From Mesorhizobium qingshengii (GTDB taxonomy: Bacteria; Pseudomonadota; Alphaproteobacteria; Rhizobiales; Rhizobiaceae), in assembly GCF_900103325.1 (NCBI RefSeq), contig NZ_FMXM01000025.1:1-64000 (forward strand): a stretch of DNA of 64,000 nucleotides. The letters run 5' to 3'. The first letter of the stretch is position 1. Every line of letters begins with the position of its first letter. Of this stretch, positions 24,364 to 31,883 are shown piece by piece. The position numbers and the translations under genes are program-made. The notes beneath the pieces were generated by a model that had not been told where the DNA came from, ran no database searches, and saw only the letters and a program-made list of their open reading frames with translations.

Positions 24364-24996
24364 ATGGACACACATGCCTTCACCAGCGACGTCGCCTTCA
24401 CGCCGACCGTCAAGGCGATCCAGACCCGCAAGGGCTCACGTCAGTCCTATGCCCGCGTCGAGGAGCGTGGCGGCTGGCAAGCTGATATCACGCCAGACCT
24501 TGCCGCCTTCATCGAGATGCAGACCAGCATCTTCCTGTCGACTGCCAATGGCGATGGCCAGCCCTACATCCAGCATCGTGGCGGCCCCGCCGGCTTCCTC
24601 AAGGTGCTGGATGAACGGACGATCGGCTTCGCCGATTTTTCCGGCAACAGGCAGTTCATCACCCAGGGCAATCTGGCCGACAATCCGCGGGCCTTCCTGT
24701 TCCTGATCGACTACGCCCACCGCCAGCGCATCAAGATCTGGGGCTCCGCGCGGGTCGTGGAAGGCGACGCTGAAATGATGGCGAGGCTGATGCCGCGGGA
24801 TTACAAGGCGCGCCCTGAGCAGGTCATTCTGTTCACGGTTTCGGCTTGGGACGCCAATTGCCCGCAGCACATTCCGCAACGGTTCGAGGCCGCCGATGTG
24901 GCGGCGGCACTTGCTGAGCGGGATCGGCGCATCGAGTGGCTAGAGCAGGAAATCGTGCGCCTGCGAGAGGCCTCTATAGTCGGTGCCGGGGAATGA
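24364..24996 (+). CDS. Pyridoxamine 5'-phosphate oxidase-related FMN-binding protein
   Basis: A 210-aa split-barrel protein. FIEMQTSIFLSTANGDGQPYIQHRGGPAGFLKVLDE followed by GNRQFITQGNLADNPRAFLFLIDYAHRQRIKIWGSARVVEG is the PPOX/FMN-binding core. The C-terminus (AALAERDRRIEWLEQEIVRLREA) is a short coiled coil, a feature of a subgroup often paired with DUF1348 proteins. It probably reduces or binds flavin-dependent substrates; the reaction is unknown. ATG 24364 follows AAGGAGG, a strong ribosome binding site. Confidence 0.88.
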   Translation: MDTHAFTSDVAFTPTVKAIQTRKGSRQSYARVEERGGWQADITPDLAAFIEMQTSIFLSTANGDGQPYIQHRGGPAGFLKVLDERTIGFADFSGNRQFITQGNLADNPRAFLFLIDYAHRQRIKIWGSARVVEGDAEMMARLMPRDYKARPEQVILFTVSAWDANCPQHIPQRFEAADVAAALAERDRRIEWLEQEIVRLREASIVGAGE

Positions 24997-25003
24997 AGCG
25001 GGT

Positions 25004-25729
25004 TTAGCCGCCGGCCGCTGTTTCAGCCAGCGCGATGCCGTCGGGTGTTGGCTTGACGGGCACGATACCCCGCGCCAGCGCCAGCAGATACTTGTTGTAC
25101 TCGGTGAACAGCACGCGCAGCGCCCGCGGCTTGGTCAGCCAGCCGCCATTGTCGAGATTGGAATTGACCACCGGATAGGGCTCGAGCTTGGCGCCATGCA
25201 GCAGCCGGCGCATTTCCAGCAGGCTGCGCGGCATATGATAATTGTTGGTGACGAGGATCACCGTGCCATAGGCATGGCTTTCGATCCATTTGGCGCTTTC
25301 CTCGGCATTGCCGATCGTGTCGAGCGCGGCGCGGTCGATATCGACGCAACAGGAAAACAGCCTCTTGTCGCCGCCGGTCGCGGCCTGAAGCTGGCGGCGG
25401 CTGGCCGAAGGATGCACGCCGCTGATCAGGAGCCGCTCGCCTTTTCCGGACGCCAGCAGATCCATCGCCGCATCGAGGCGTGACTGGCCGCCGGTCAACA
25501 CGATGATCGCATCGGCCTTGGCCGGGTTGGCAGGCGTCGTCAGATGGCTGACCTTGTTGGCGAACCAGCCGAATCCGCCGGCAAACAATGTCGCGAGCAC
25601 AAGCAGGGACAGGGCGGAATTGCGTAGGACAGTCTTCAAACGGCGGGCCTTGCCGTGGTCGTGCAAACGAGCAACCACCACTGGCATCTGTCCAGCCGTC
25701 CCGGTCGTATCCCGCGCGTCCATCGCCAT
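25004..25729 (-). CDS. YdcF / DUF218 family envelope protein
   Basis: A 241-aa protein with an N-terminal basic segment, one membrane helix (LRNSALSLLVLATLFAGGFGWFA) and a DUF218 domain: ADAIIVLTGGQSRLDAAMDLL, LLISGVHPSASR, GNAEESAKWIESHAYGTVILVTNNYHMPRSLLEM. Family members ElyC, SanA and YdcF affect envelope polysaccharide or peptidoglycan precursor use. Two in-frame ATGs (25729 and 25723) are possible. It lies on the same strand as ftsE-ftsX, downstream by 88 bases, the common rhizobial order. Confidence 0.9.
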   Translation of the reverse strand: MAMDARDTTGTAGQMPVVVARLHDHGKARRLKTVLRNSALSLLVLATLFAGGFGWFANKVSHLTTPANPAKADAIIVLTGGQSRLDAAMDLLASGKGERLLISGVHPSASRRQLQAATGGDKRLFSCCVDIDRAALDTIGNAEESAKWIESHAYGTVILVTNNYHMPRSLLEMRRLLHGAKLEPYPVVNSNLDNGGWLTKPRALRVLFTEYNKYLLALARGIVPVKPTPDGIALAETAAGG

Positions 25730-25816
25730 ATGGTTAACCCTGAAATGCGGCCTTTGGTAGGTACTTTGCGTTACGCCAATTCTCCAACCGTGATCACCCG
25801 ACCTTTTTCCATGTCG

Positions 25817-26806
25817 TCAGCCTGCATCCGGTTGGCGGACATCGATGTCGCTGAGATAGGCGACGACGGTGGCGTGCGAGGTTGCCGCCGTCAGCGCGCC
25901 GATCACCAGCACCATCAGCACGACACCGAGATAACCTGCCGACCCTATGGCGAAATTGCCGAACAGGGCGGTTGCCTGGTCGGCCTGCGGTGTCGCGATG
26001 TTGCGCGACGACCACCAGGAAAAGACGATGAAGACAAGCACGGCCGCCGCCCCGCCGGCGGCGGCGCCCTTCATGCCGGTGACCAGGAAATGGCGGCGGA
26101 ACTCGCGCGCGATGAAGCGGGCCTCGGCGCCGACGAAATGCAGCACCTCGATGATGTGGCCATTGCCGGCCATGGCGCCGCGCGTCGCGAACACCACGGT
26201 CAGCACCGTCGCCGACAGCATCAGCGCCAGCACGGCGATGCCTATGGTCACCGTGGTGCGGGCCATGGCCACCAGCCGGTCGACCCAGGTGCGGTGATCG
26301 TCGAGAGACGCGCTCGGCAGTTTCGGCGTGATCGCGGCGCGCATGGCGGCGAAATCGGGCGGGCTGTTCTCGTCGATGGTGACGATGATCAGGCGCGGCA
26401 CCGGCAGCTCGTCGATGTTGAGGCCGGAACCCAGCCAGGGCTCCAGCAGCCTTGCTGTTGCCTCGCGATCGATGATCCGGGTCGCCTTCACGCCGGGAAA
26501 CTCGCCAGCGATCTGCGAGGCCTGGGCAAGGGCCGCCTCCATGTCGAGGCCATCGGCCGGCTTGATCTGGATCGTCGCCTCGCGCGAGATCTGGTTCTCC
26601 CAGACCGAGGCGGTGTCGCGCACCAGCGTCACCGCGCCGAAAGTCAGGCAGGACAGGAAGGTCATGATGGCGATGACCAGCACCAGCGCCCGCCCGGCGA
26701 TGTTCTGCGCCGGCACGATAGGCGCCATCTTGCGCTGGGCACGCGGTCTTGCCACGGTCGCTTCGGCGTCGTGGTCGTCAAGATGTTCGGCGGACAGCTC
26801 AGTCAT
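25817..26806 (-). CDS. ftsX: Cell division protein FtsX
   Basis: A 329-aa membrane protein with the FtsX layout: cytoplasmic N-terminus, first helix (ALVLVIAIMTFLSCLTFGAV), a large periplasmic loop (about residues 65-170), then three helices within residues 185-320. With FtsE it forms the ABC-type complex that activates septal peptidoglycan hydrolases. The start overlaps the ftsE stop by 8 bases. The C-terminal permease domain ends VVAYLSDIDVRQPDAG. Confidence 0.93.
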   Translation of the reverse strand: MTELSAEHLDDHDAEATVARPRAQRKMAPIVPAQNIAGRALVLVIAIMTFLSCLTFGAVTLVRDTASVWENQISREATIQIKPADGLDMEAALAQASQIAGEFPGVKATRIIDREATARLLEPWLGSGLNIDELPVPRLIIVTIDENSPPDFAAMRAAITPKLPSASLDDHRTWVDRLVAMARTTVTIGIAVLALMLSATVLTVVFATRGAMAGNGHIIEVLHFVGAEARFIAREFRRHFLVTGMKGAAAGGAAAVLVFIVFSWWSSRNIATPQADQATALFGNFAIGSAGYLGVVLMVLVIGALTAATSHATVVAYLSDIDVRQPDAG

Positions 26807-27458
26807 AGATGTCCAGCCTTCCGCCAGCCAGGATCATGCGGCGTGCGTCGACCTGTTCCATCAGGCCGAGGTCGTGCGTCGCGATAACCACCGCTGTGCC
26901 CAGACGGTTCAGCTCGATGAACAGCCGCAGCAGGCGTCGCGCCAGCGGCGGATCGACATTGCCGGTCGGCTCGTCGGCCAGCAGGATCTCCGGCTGTTCG
27001 ATCAGCGCACGGGCGATCGCGGCGCGCTGTTTCTCACCGCCGGACAGGACCGGCGGCAGCACATGCATGCGCTCGCCAAGGCCAACCCATTTCAACAGCT
27101 CGGTGACATCGGTGCGATAGCTTGCCTCCTCGCGCCCGCGCACGCGCAGCGGCAGCGCGACATTCTCGTAAGTGGTCATGTGGTCGAGCAAGCGAAAGTC
27201 CTGGAACACAACGCCGATGCGACGCCGCAGATGCGGCAGTTCGCTGCGCGAAATGCGCGAGCGGTCCTTGCCGAAGATGGTGATCAGCCCGCGCGTCGGC
27301 TTCAGCGACATGAACAGCAGGCGCAGCAAGGTCGTCTTGCCGGCGCCCGAAGGCCCGCTCAGGAACTGGAAGGAGCGCTCCGGGATGTGCAGGGAGATGT
27401 CGCGGAGGATTTCCGGACCCATGCCATAGCGGAGGCCGACATTTTCGAAGCGAATCAC
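26799..27458 (-). CDS. ftsE: Cell division ATP-binding protein FtsE
   Basis: A 219-aa ABC ATPase. Walker A is GPSGAGKTTLLRL, the Q-loop region VVFQDFRLLDHMTTYENVALPL, the signature LSGGEKQRAAIARAL, Walker B LLADEPTGNVD and the H-loop ATHDLGLM. It drives FtsX during division. Length is standard. Its leader contains the palindromic element at 27467-27590. The plus-strand gene at 27767 is divergent. Confidence 0.96.
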   Translation of the reverse strand: MIRFENVGLRYGMGPEILRDISLHIPERSFQFLSGPSGAGKTTLLRLLFMSLKPTRGLITIFGKDRSRISRSELPHLRRRIGVVFQDFRLLDHMTTYENVALPLRVRGREEASYRTDVTELLKWVGLGERMHVLPPVLSGGEKQRAAIARALIEQPEILLADEPTGNVDPPLARRLLRLFIELNRLGTAVVIATHDLGLMEQVDARRMILAGGRLDIYD

Positions 27459-27466
27459 TTTCGACG

Positions 27467-27590
27467 ACCTGAAATCTCTAGAGCATGATGCCGAAAAGTG
27501 TGAGGCGGTTTTCGGACGACATCATGCTCTATCTCTTAGTTTAGAGGCGGATTCAGATTTCAGGTCGATTTGACCTGAAATCTGAATCCG
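27467..27590. repeat. Composite palindromic element upstream of ftsE
   Basis: Two stacked palindromes share arms. The first pairs TAGAGCATGATG (27479-27490) with CATCATGCTCTA (27520-27531), with CCGAAAA and TTTTCGG as inner arms. The second is a perfect 19-bp hairpin from CGGATTCAGATTTCAGGTC (27548-27566) to its complement (27572-27590) over a 5-base loop. A third copy of GACCTGAAATCT stands at 27467-27478, so the left palindrome can also be enclosed by that arm. Confidence 0.85.
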
Positions 27591-27766
27591 GCTCTGGCGG
27601 CGGCAAGCCGGCCTGTTCTGGTAAAAGACCATCGGCCGGCATGGTTAACCGGCGGTTAATTCCTGGGCTCTTTCGGCTCGTCACGAGGGCTCCGGTGGGG
27701 AAGCGTTAACCATTTGCGTTTACGCAAAAGAAACGAAAAGCGAACACTTGCTGCAATGCTGGGGCC
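27591..27766. promoter_or_regulatory. Divergent promoter region ftsE / 27767 gene
   Basis: About 176 bases without coding potential, between the palindromic element and the plus-strand gene. It contains GGTTAACCGGCGGTTAATT (around 27643-27661) and an A-rich stretch (AAAAGAAACGAAAAGCGAA) shortly before the ATG. No clean -35/-10 pair could be fixed by eye. Confidence 0.35.
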
Positions 27767-28411
27767 ATGATGGCTGAGGATCGAACCGCGCGCCCGGTTT
27801 CCGGCGAAATCATGACCGATCCGCCGGCAAATGCCGTGGCGGACCGGATCATGCGCGGATTGGCGGCCGATATCATCGACGCCGACTATGAGGTGATGCC
27901 ACGCCTTGTCCCTGCAGCTGAAAGCGCGTCGCCGCCGCCGCGGGTGATCACCCCGCCGTCCATCGAGGGCATGGACATGCTGCGCAAGCCCGAGGCCCCG
28001 GCTGAGCGGCCGCCGGCCGCGCGCGGCGGGCCGATCTTCTGGATCGCCGGCATCGGCGCCGCCCTTGCCGCTTTCTGGGTCTCCGGCGGGCATGCGCTGG
28101 TGCGCCAGGCACCATTCCTGTCCGGCGGGCAAGCATCGGCACTGACCATTTCAGGGGTCACGTCACGCGTCGACGCCTCCGGGCCAAACCCGGTGCTGTT
28201 CGTCGATGGCGAGGCCGCCAATGACGGAACGAAACCGGCGCAGCTGCCGGCGCTCGAAATCCGGGTGACCGGCAATGACGGACGCTTGACCCGCTATACG
28301 TTGGGGACATCCGGCCGTTCGCTGGCGTCGGGCGAAAGATTCGGCTTTGCCAGCCGCCTCGACGTGCCTAAGAACGGCGTAAGGACCGTTCTTGTCACTT
28401 TCGCTCAATAG
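27767..28411 (+). CDS. Single-pass membrane protein with DUF3426/FxLYD-like C-terminus
   Basis: A 214-aa protein: an unstructured Pro-rich cytoplasmic part (PSIEGMDMLRKPEAPAERPPAAR), one helix (GGPIFWIAGIGAALAAFWVSGG, about residues 87-108), then a periplasmic beta domain with LTISGVTSRVDASGPNPVLFVDGEAANDG and LEIRVTGNDGRLTRYTLG. This resembles the C-terminal half of zinc-ribbon DUF3426 proteins, but the N-terminal CxxC zinc ribbon is absent. hpt follows after 24 bases. Start ATG 27767 or the ATG at 27770; function unknown. Confidence 0.75.
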   Translation: MMAEDRTARPVSGEIMTDPPANAVADRIMRGLAADIIDADYEVMPRLVPAAESASPPPRVITPPSIEGMDMLRKPEAPAERPPAARGGPIFWIAGIGAALAAFWVSGGHALVRQAPFLSGGQASALTISGVTSRVDASGPNPVLFVDGEAANDGTKPAQLPALEIRVTGNDGRLTRYTLGTSGRSLASGERFGFASRLDVPKNGVRTVLVTFAQ

Positions 28412-28435
28412 GCGATCACCGAGGAAAGACCACCA

Positions 28436-28978
28436 ATGCCCATCGTACGCGGCAAGGACATCGAGGTCCTGTTTTCGGCATCGGCGATCGCACGGCGCAA
28501 TCTCGAACTCGCCAAGGAGATCGCCGAGCATGACTATCACGACCTGCTGGTGATTTCGGTGCTGAAGGGCTCGTTCATCTTCGCCGCCGATCTCATCCGC
28601 GCCATGCATGATGTCGGCCTGTCGCCAGAGGTCGAGTTCATCTTCATCTCCAGCTACGGCGCCGGCACCACCAGTGGCGAGGTGAGGGTGCTGCGCGATA
28701 TCGACAATGAGGTCGCCGGCCGTGACGTGCTGCTCATCGACGACATTCTCGAATCGGGCAAGACGCTGACCTTCACCCGCGACCTGATGCTGTCGCGCGG
28801 CGCGAAAAGCTGTTCCATCGCCGTGCTGCTCGACAAGCGCATGCGCCGCCAGACCGCGCTCACCGCCGACTATGTCGGCTTCGATTGTCCCGATTATTTC
28901 GTCGTCGGCTACGGTATGGACGTTGCCCATGCCTTTCGCGAACTGCCGTTTGTCGGTGTCGTCAAAGGTGATGCCTGA
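28436..28978 (+). CDS. hpt: Hypoxanthine phosphoribosyltransferase
   Basis: A 180-aa purine-salvage enzyme converting hypoxanthine or guanine plus PRPP to IMP or GMP. The PRPP motif VLLIDDILESGKTLTFT, the flexible-loop FIFISSYGAGTTSGEVRVLRD and the base-binding FDCPDYFVVGYGMDVAHAFRELPFVG are complete. ATG 28436 has GAGGAAAG upstream. It probably shares a transcript with the preceding membrane protein. Confidence 0.96.
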   Translation: MPIVRGKDIEVLFSASAIARRNLELAKEIAEHDYHDLLVISVLKGSFIFAADLIRAMHDVGLSPEVEFIFISSYGAGTTSGEVRVLRDIDNEVAGRDVLLIDDILESGKTLTFTRDLMLSRGAKSCSIAVLLDKRMRRQTALTADYVGFDCPDYFVVGYGMDVAHAFRELPFVGVVKGDA

Positions 28979-29052
28979 GTGACTTCCAAAAAGGCTCGTC
29001 GACCCTCCGTGCCTTCAGGAAAAGTCAACTTTTCGCCGCCAAATTGCCGGCC

Positions 29053-29424
29053 ATGGCAAAGCTTCTGATCGTCGAGGACGATGAGTCCGTCCGCACTCTC
29101 GCAGCCCGTGCGCTTGAACGCGCCGGGCACACAATCGATATCGCCGCAGACGGCGCGCAGGGGCTTTCGCTGATCCAGGCCGCACGCGGCGGTTACGATC
29201 TCGTCGTCTCCGACATCCGCATGCCGGAGATGGACGGCATAGAGATGGCGATTGCGGCGGCAGCGCTGTTCCCTTCGATGAAGATCATGCTGATGACCGG
29301 TTATGCCGACCAGCGCGAGCGTGCCGAGGAGTTGAACGGCATCATCCTCGATGTCGTGCAAAAGCCCTTCACGCTGGCCGAAATCCGCTCACGCGTCGAA
29401 CGCGCACTGATCTGCTTCGCCTGA
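29053..29424 (+). CDS. Single-domain response regulator, CpdR-like
   Basis: A 123-aa receiver domain without output domain. Acidic pair EDDE at the start (KLLIVEDDESVRTLAARAL), the phospho-acceptor aspartate in DLVVSDIRMPEMDG, the switch threonine in IMLMTGYAD and the lysine in VVQKPFTLAEI are all in place. Single-domain regulators of this type include the CpdR proteins that license ClpXP degradation in the alphaproteobacterial cell cycle; assignment to that group is by similarity only. The start ATG 29053 is used. Its stop abuts that of the convergent exporter (TGATCA). Confidence 0.88.
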   Translation: MAKLLIVEDDESVRTLAARALERAGHTIDIAADGAQGLSLIQAARGGYDLVVSDIRMPEMDGIEMAIAAAALFPSMKIMLMTGYADQRERAEELNGIILDVVQKPFTLAEIRSRVERALICFA

Positions 29425-30372
29425 TCAGGCGGGATCGGTGGCGGCCAACACCGGCGCGGCGCTCTTGCGCCGTTCCGTGCTGAGCGCCAGCAGTCCGGCG
29501 CCGATGATGAGGGCGGCACCGATCACGGTCGTCGATCGCGGTACCTCGGCGAAGAACAGGAAACCCCACAGCGGCGACCACAGGATGCCAGTGTATTCGA
29601 AGGTGGCAACGCGATTGGCCGGCGCCATCCGGTAGGCCTGCGACAACAGGATCATGCCGGCGGAGGCGACGAAGCCGCAGGCCGCCATCTTGAGAAAATC
29701 CGGCAGCGTCGGCCACAGCCACGGCCGGACCAGGAATTCCAGGCTCGGGTGGACGGCGTGGGTTATGCCGGCAAGGTGAAACGTGCTGGCAACCACGGCA
29801 GCGCCAACCAGATAGGCGCCGTTCTGATAGAAGGCCATGACGGTGGACGATTCGGTATCGCCGATCTTGCGGGCCATCAGCTGCGAGAAACCGTAGAGCG
29901 CCGCCGAGCCCAGTGACAGCAGGGCCGCCCAATCGAACAGTCCGGCGCCGGGGCGCAACATCACGATCACGCCGAGCAGTCCGATCAGCACGGTCGCCAG
30001 CGTCCGCCAGGAGACGCGCTCGCCAAGATACGGTCCGGCCAATGCCATGATGAACAGCGGCGCCATGAAATAGAGCGCCACCGCGTCGGCCAGCGGCAAG
30101 GCGGCGATGGCCAGATAGTAGACGGTGTAAGAAGTGAACTGGATGAAGGCGCGCATCGTCAGCAGGCCGAACCGCCGCGACAGGATTGCATGCAGCCCGA
30201 CATCGGCGTGGACGAGAAGGATCAGGATCGGCAAGGCGACGATCGAGCGGATCGCCATCACTTCGGTCACCGGATAGCCGCTCGACACGGCCTTGACGAG
30301 CGGGTCTTGCAGCGAGAAGACCAGCACGCCCAGGCACAGGCTCAGGATGCCGAGCACCATCCGATTCCGCAT
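29425..30372 (-). CDS. EamA/DMT-family transporter
   Basis: A 315-aa protein with ten predicted helices and two EamA repeats, e.g. VFSLQDPLVKAVSSGYPVTEVMAIRS and YLAIAALPLADAVALYFMAPLFIMALAGPYLGERV in the first half, ANRVATFEYTGILWSPLWGFLFFAEVP in the second. It belongs to the S-adenosylmethionine/carnitine or general metabolite exporter group; the substrate is unknown. ATG 30372 is used. A LysR gene is divergent, and the leader holds an intrinsic terminator on this strand, suggesting attenuation. Confidence 0.88.
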   Translation of the reverse strand: MRNRMVLGILSLCLGVLVFSLQDPLVKAVSSGYPVTEVMAIRSIVALPILILLVHADVGLHAILSRRFGLLTMRAFIQFTSYTVYYLAIAALPLADAVALYFMAPLFIMALAGPYLGERVSWRTLATVLIGLLGVIVMLRPGAGLFDWAALLSLGSAALYGFSQLMARKIGDTESSTVMAFYQNGAYLVGAAVVASTFHLAGITHAVHPSLEFLVRPWLWPTLPDFLKMAACGFVASAGMILLSQAYRMAPANRVATFEYTGILWSPLWGFLFFAEVPRSTTVIGAALIIGAGLLALSTERRKSAAPVLAATDPA

Positions 30373-30420
30373 GAGGATTCCAGGCTCCAGTACCAGGGCC
30401 GCAAGCACGCTTGCCGCAAG

Positions 30421-30528
30421 CTAAAAAGAACCCGCCACCGTTTCGGGCAGCGGGCACGAGTGAGGACTCTTAGGTTGGTCCGCGCCTGATTTCGCAGCCG
30501 CATATCCAATGGGTGAAGCGACTATCAT
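30421..30528 (-). CDS. Possible 35-aa small ORF ending in the leader terminator
   Basis: On the minus strand an ATG at 30528 opens a 35-codon frame (MIVASPIGYAAAKSGADQ at the start, LPETVAGSF at the end) whose TAG stop lies in the U-run of the intrinsic terminator. No good Shine-Dalgarno is visible and there is no known family. It may be a leader peptide, a small protein with its own terminator, or chance. Confidence 0.2.
   Translation of the reverse strand: MIVASPIGYAAAKSGADQPKSPHSCPLPETVAGSF
30422..30454 (-). terminator. Intrinsic terminator in the leader of the EamA transporter gene
   Basis: Read on the minus strand, CCCGCTGCC (30454-30446) pairs with GGTGGCGGG (30439-30431), with two G-U pairs, around a 6-base loop, followed by TTCTTTTTAG. 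It lies 49 bases before the ATG of the transporter and after no annotated gene on that strand, so it most likely attenuates the leader or ends a small RNA. Confidence 0.75.
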
Positions 30529-30533
30529 CTGGT

Positions 30534-30551
30534 GTTTGACATGTTGCAAAC
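30534..30551. promoter_or_regulatory. Candidate LysR operator
   Basis: GTTTG (30534-30538), eight bases, CAAAC (30547-30551) is a perfect dyad that contains T-N11-A, the LysR box core. It lies in the divergent space 33 bases before the LysR ATG. Confidence 0.4.
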
Positions 30552-30584
30552 GAATTGGAATGATACCAGTGATCAAATTTCCTT

Positions 30585-31460
30585 ATGGCGGATAGAATGC
30601 GGCCAATCCTCGACAGCGATCTCTTGCGCACCTTCGTGGCCATTGCCGAGGCCGGCAATTTCACCAAGGCGGCGGAGCTCGCCGGCCGCACCCAGTCGGC
30701 TGTGTCGATGCAGATGAAGAAGCTCGAAGGCCTGGTCGGCGACAGCCTGTTCGAGCGCGGTTCACGCGGCGTCGCGCTGACGCGGCGTGGCGGCGAACTC
30801 ATCGTCAATGCCCGCCGCATTGTTTCACTGCTGGATGAGACGGCTGCGTCGATGGCGGCAGCGCCGCTTGGCGGGCCGGTGCGCATCGGCATCCCGGAGG
30901 AATATGGCCAGGCCATCCTGTCGCGCGCGCTTGGTGCATTTTCGAAATGTCACACAAAGGTCGAGGTCACCGTACGCTATGCGCATTCGGGGGCGCAATT
31001 GGCGGCGCTCGGCGCCGGTGAACTCGATCTCTGCGTGGTGTTCGAATGGCAGGATCCTGCCGGCGGCGAAGTCCTGATGCACGATCCAACCGTATGGGTG
31101 ACATCGAACCTGCACCACATGCATGAGGAGCGGCCGGTGCCGATCGCACTCTACAACCGGGCCGGCTGGTGCAAGGACTTTGCCATCAAATCGCTGGAGC
31201 AACTGGGTCTTGCCTATCGTGTCGCCTATACGAGCGACACCACTGGCGGCCTCAAGCTCGCCGTCACCTCCGGCCTGGCGATCGCGCCGATCTCGCGCAG
31301 CAACATTCCGGCCGACTGTCGGGAACTGACTTCGGCGGACGGGTTCGGTCACGTCGATTCCTCGAATGTGGTGATGCATCGCAACCCGAATGCCTTCGGC
31401 GAGGCGATCGACGGTATGGAAGAGGCGATCCGTGAGGCATTCGTGAACAGGCAGGACTAG
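30585..31460 (+). CDS. LysR-family transcriptional regulator
   Basis: A 291-aa regulator: HTH in residues about 9-65 (DSDLLRTFVAIAEAGNFTKAAELAGRTQSAVSMQMKKLEGLVG), then SLFERGSRGVALTRRGGELIVNARRIV, linker helix and an effector domain starting GGPVRIGIPEEYGQAILSRAL. It sits divergent to the EamA transporter and is the likely regulator of that gene, in line with common LysR/exporter pairs. The effector is unknown. The start could also be ATG 30597. Its stop overlaps the convergent VOC gene stop by 4 bases (CTAG). Confidence 0.9.
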   Translation: MADRMRPILDSDLLRTFVAIAEAGNFTKAAELAGRTQSAVSMQMKKLEGLVGDSLFERGSRGVALTRRGGELIVNARRIVSLLDETAASMAAAPLGGPVRIGIPEEYGQAILSRALGAFSKCHTKVEVTVRYAHSGAQLAALGAGELDLCVVFEWQDPAGGEVLMHDPTVWVTSNLHHMHEERPVPIALYNRAGWCKDFAIKSLEQLGLAYRVAYTSDTTGGLKLAVTSGLAIAPISRSNIPADCRELTSADGFGHVDSSNVVMHRNPNAFGEAIDGMEEAIREAFVNRQD

Positions 31461-31828
31461 CCCGCCGCTTCCTCATGGAAATGCAGCCGGTTGCCGAACG
31501 GGTCGCTCACCGATATTTCGCGGGTCTTCCACGGCGTCTCCTCCAGGCCCGGCCTGGCGAAACGGTACTTCTTGGCCGTCAGTTCGCGATGGAGGGCCGC
31601 GATGTCCTCGACCTTGATGCGCACGGCAATGCCAGGTGCGCCGTCGCCGTGATGTTCACTGAGATGCAGGACGCAGTCATCGCGGCCAACCGCCATGTAA
31701 AGCGGCGCATTGTCGTCGAAGCGATGTTCCCACCGCACGTCGAAGCCGAGGAAGCCGACATAGAATTCACGTGCCTTGGCAATGTCGAAGATGCGCAGGA
31801 TGGGCGTGACAGTGCCAAGTTTCGGCAT
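31457..31828 (-). CDS. VOC-family (glyoxalase/bleomycin-resistance-like) protein
   Basis: A 123-aa single VOC module. TPILRIFDIAKAREFYVGFLGFDVRWEHRFDDNAPLYMAVGRDDCVLHLSEHHGDG in the first half with a histidine metal ligand, and AVRIKVEDIAALHRELTAKKY and VSDPFGNRLHFHE in the second with the glutamate ligand. This resembles glyoxalase superfamily proteins and bleomycin-binding proteins; its ligand is unknown. ATG 31828 (MPKLG) is used; a TTG at 31849 is an alternative. Confidence 0.85.
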   Translation of the reverse strand: MPKLGTVTPILRIFDIAKAREFYVGFLGFDVRWEHRFDDNAPLYMAVGRDDCVLHLSEHHGDGAPGIAVRIKVEDIAALHRELTAKKYRFARPGLEETPWKTREISVSDPFGNRLHFHEEAAG

Positions 31829-31883
31829 GGAGTTGCAACCGTTCAGCAAGTCTTCGGGTGAGGTCGGAAGCGGGCGGCGATCC

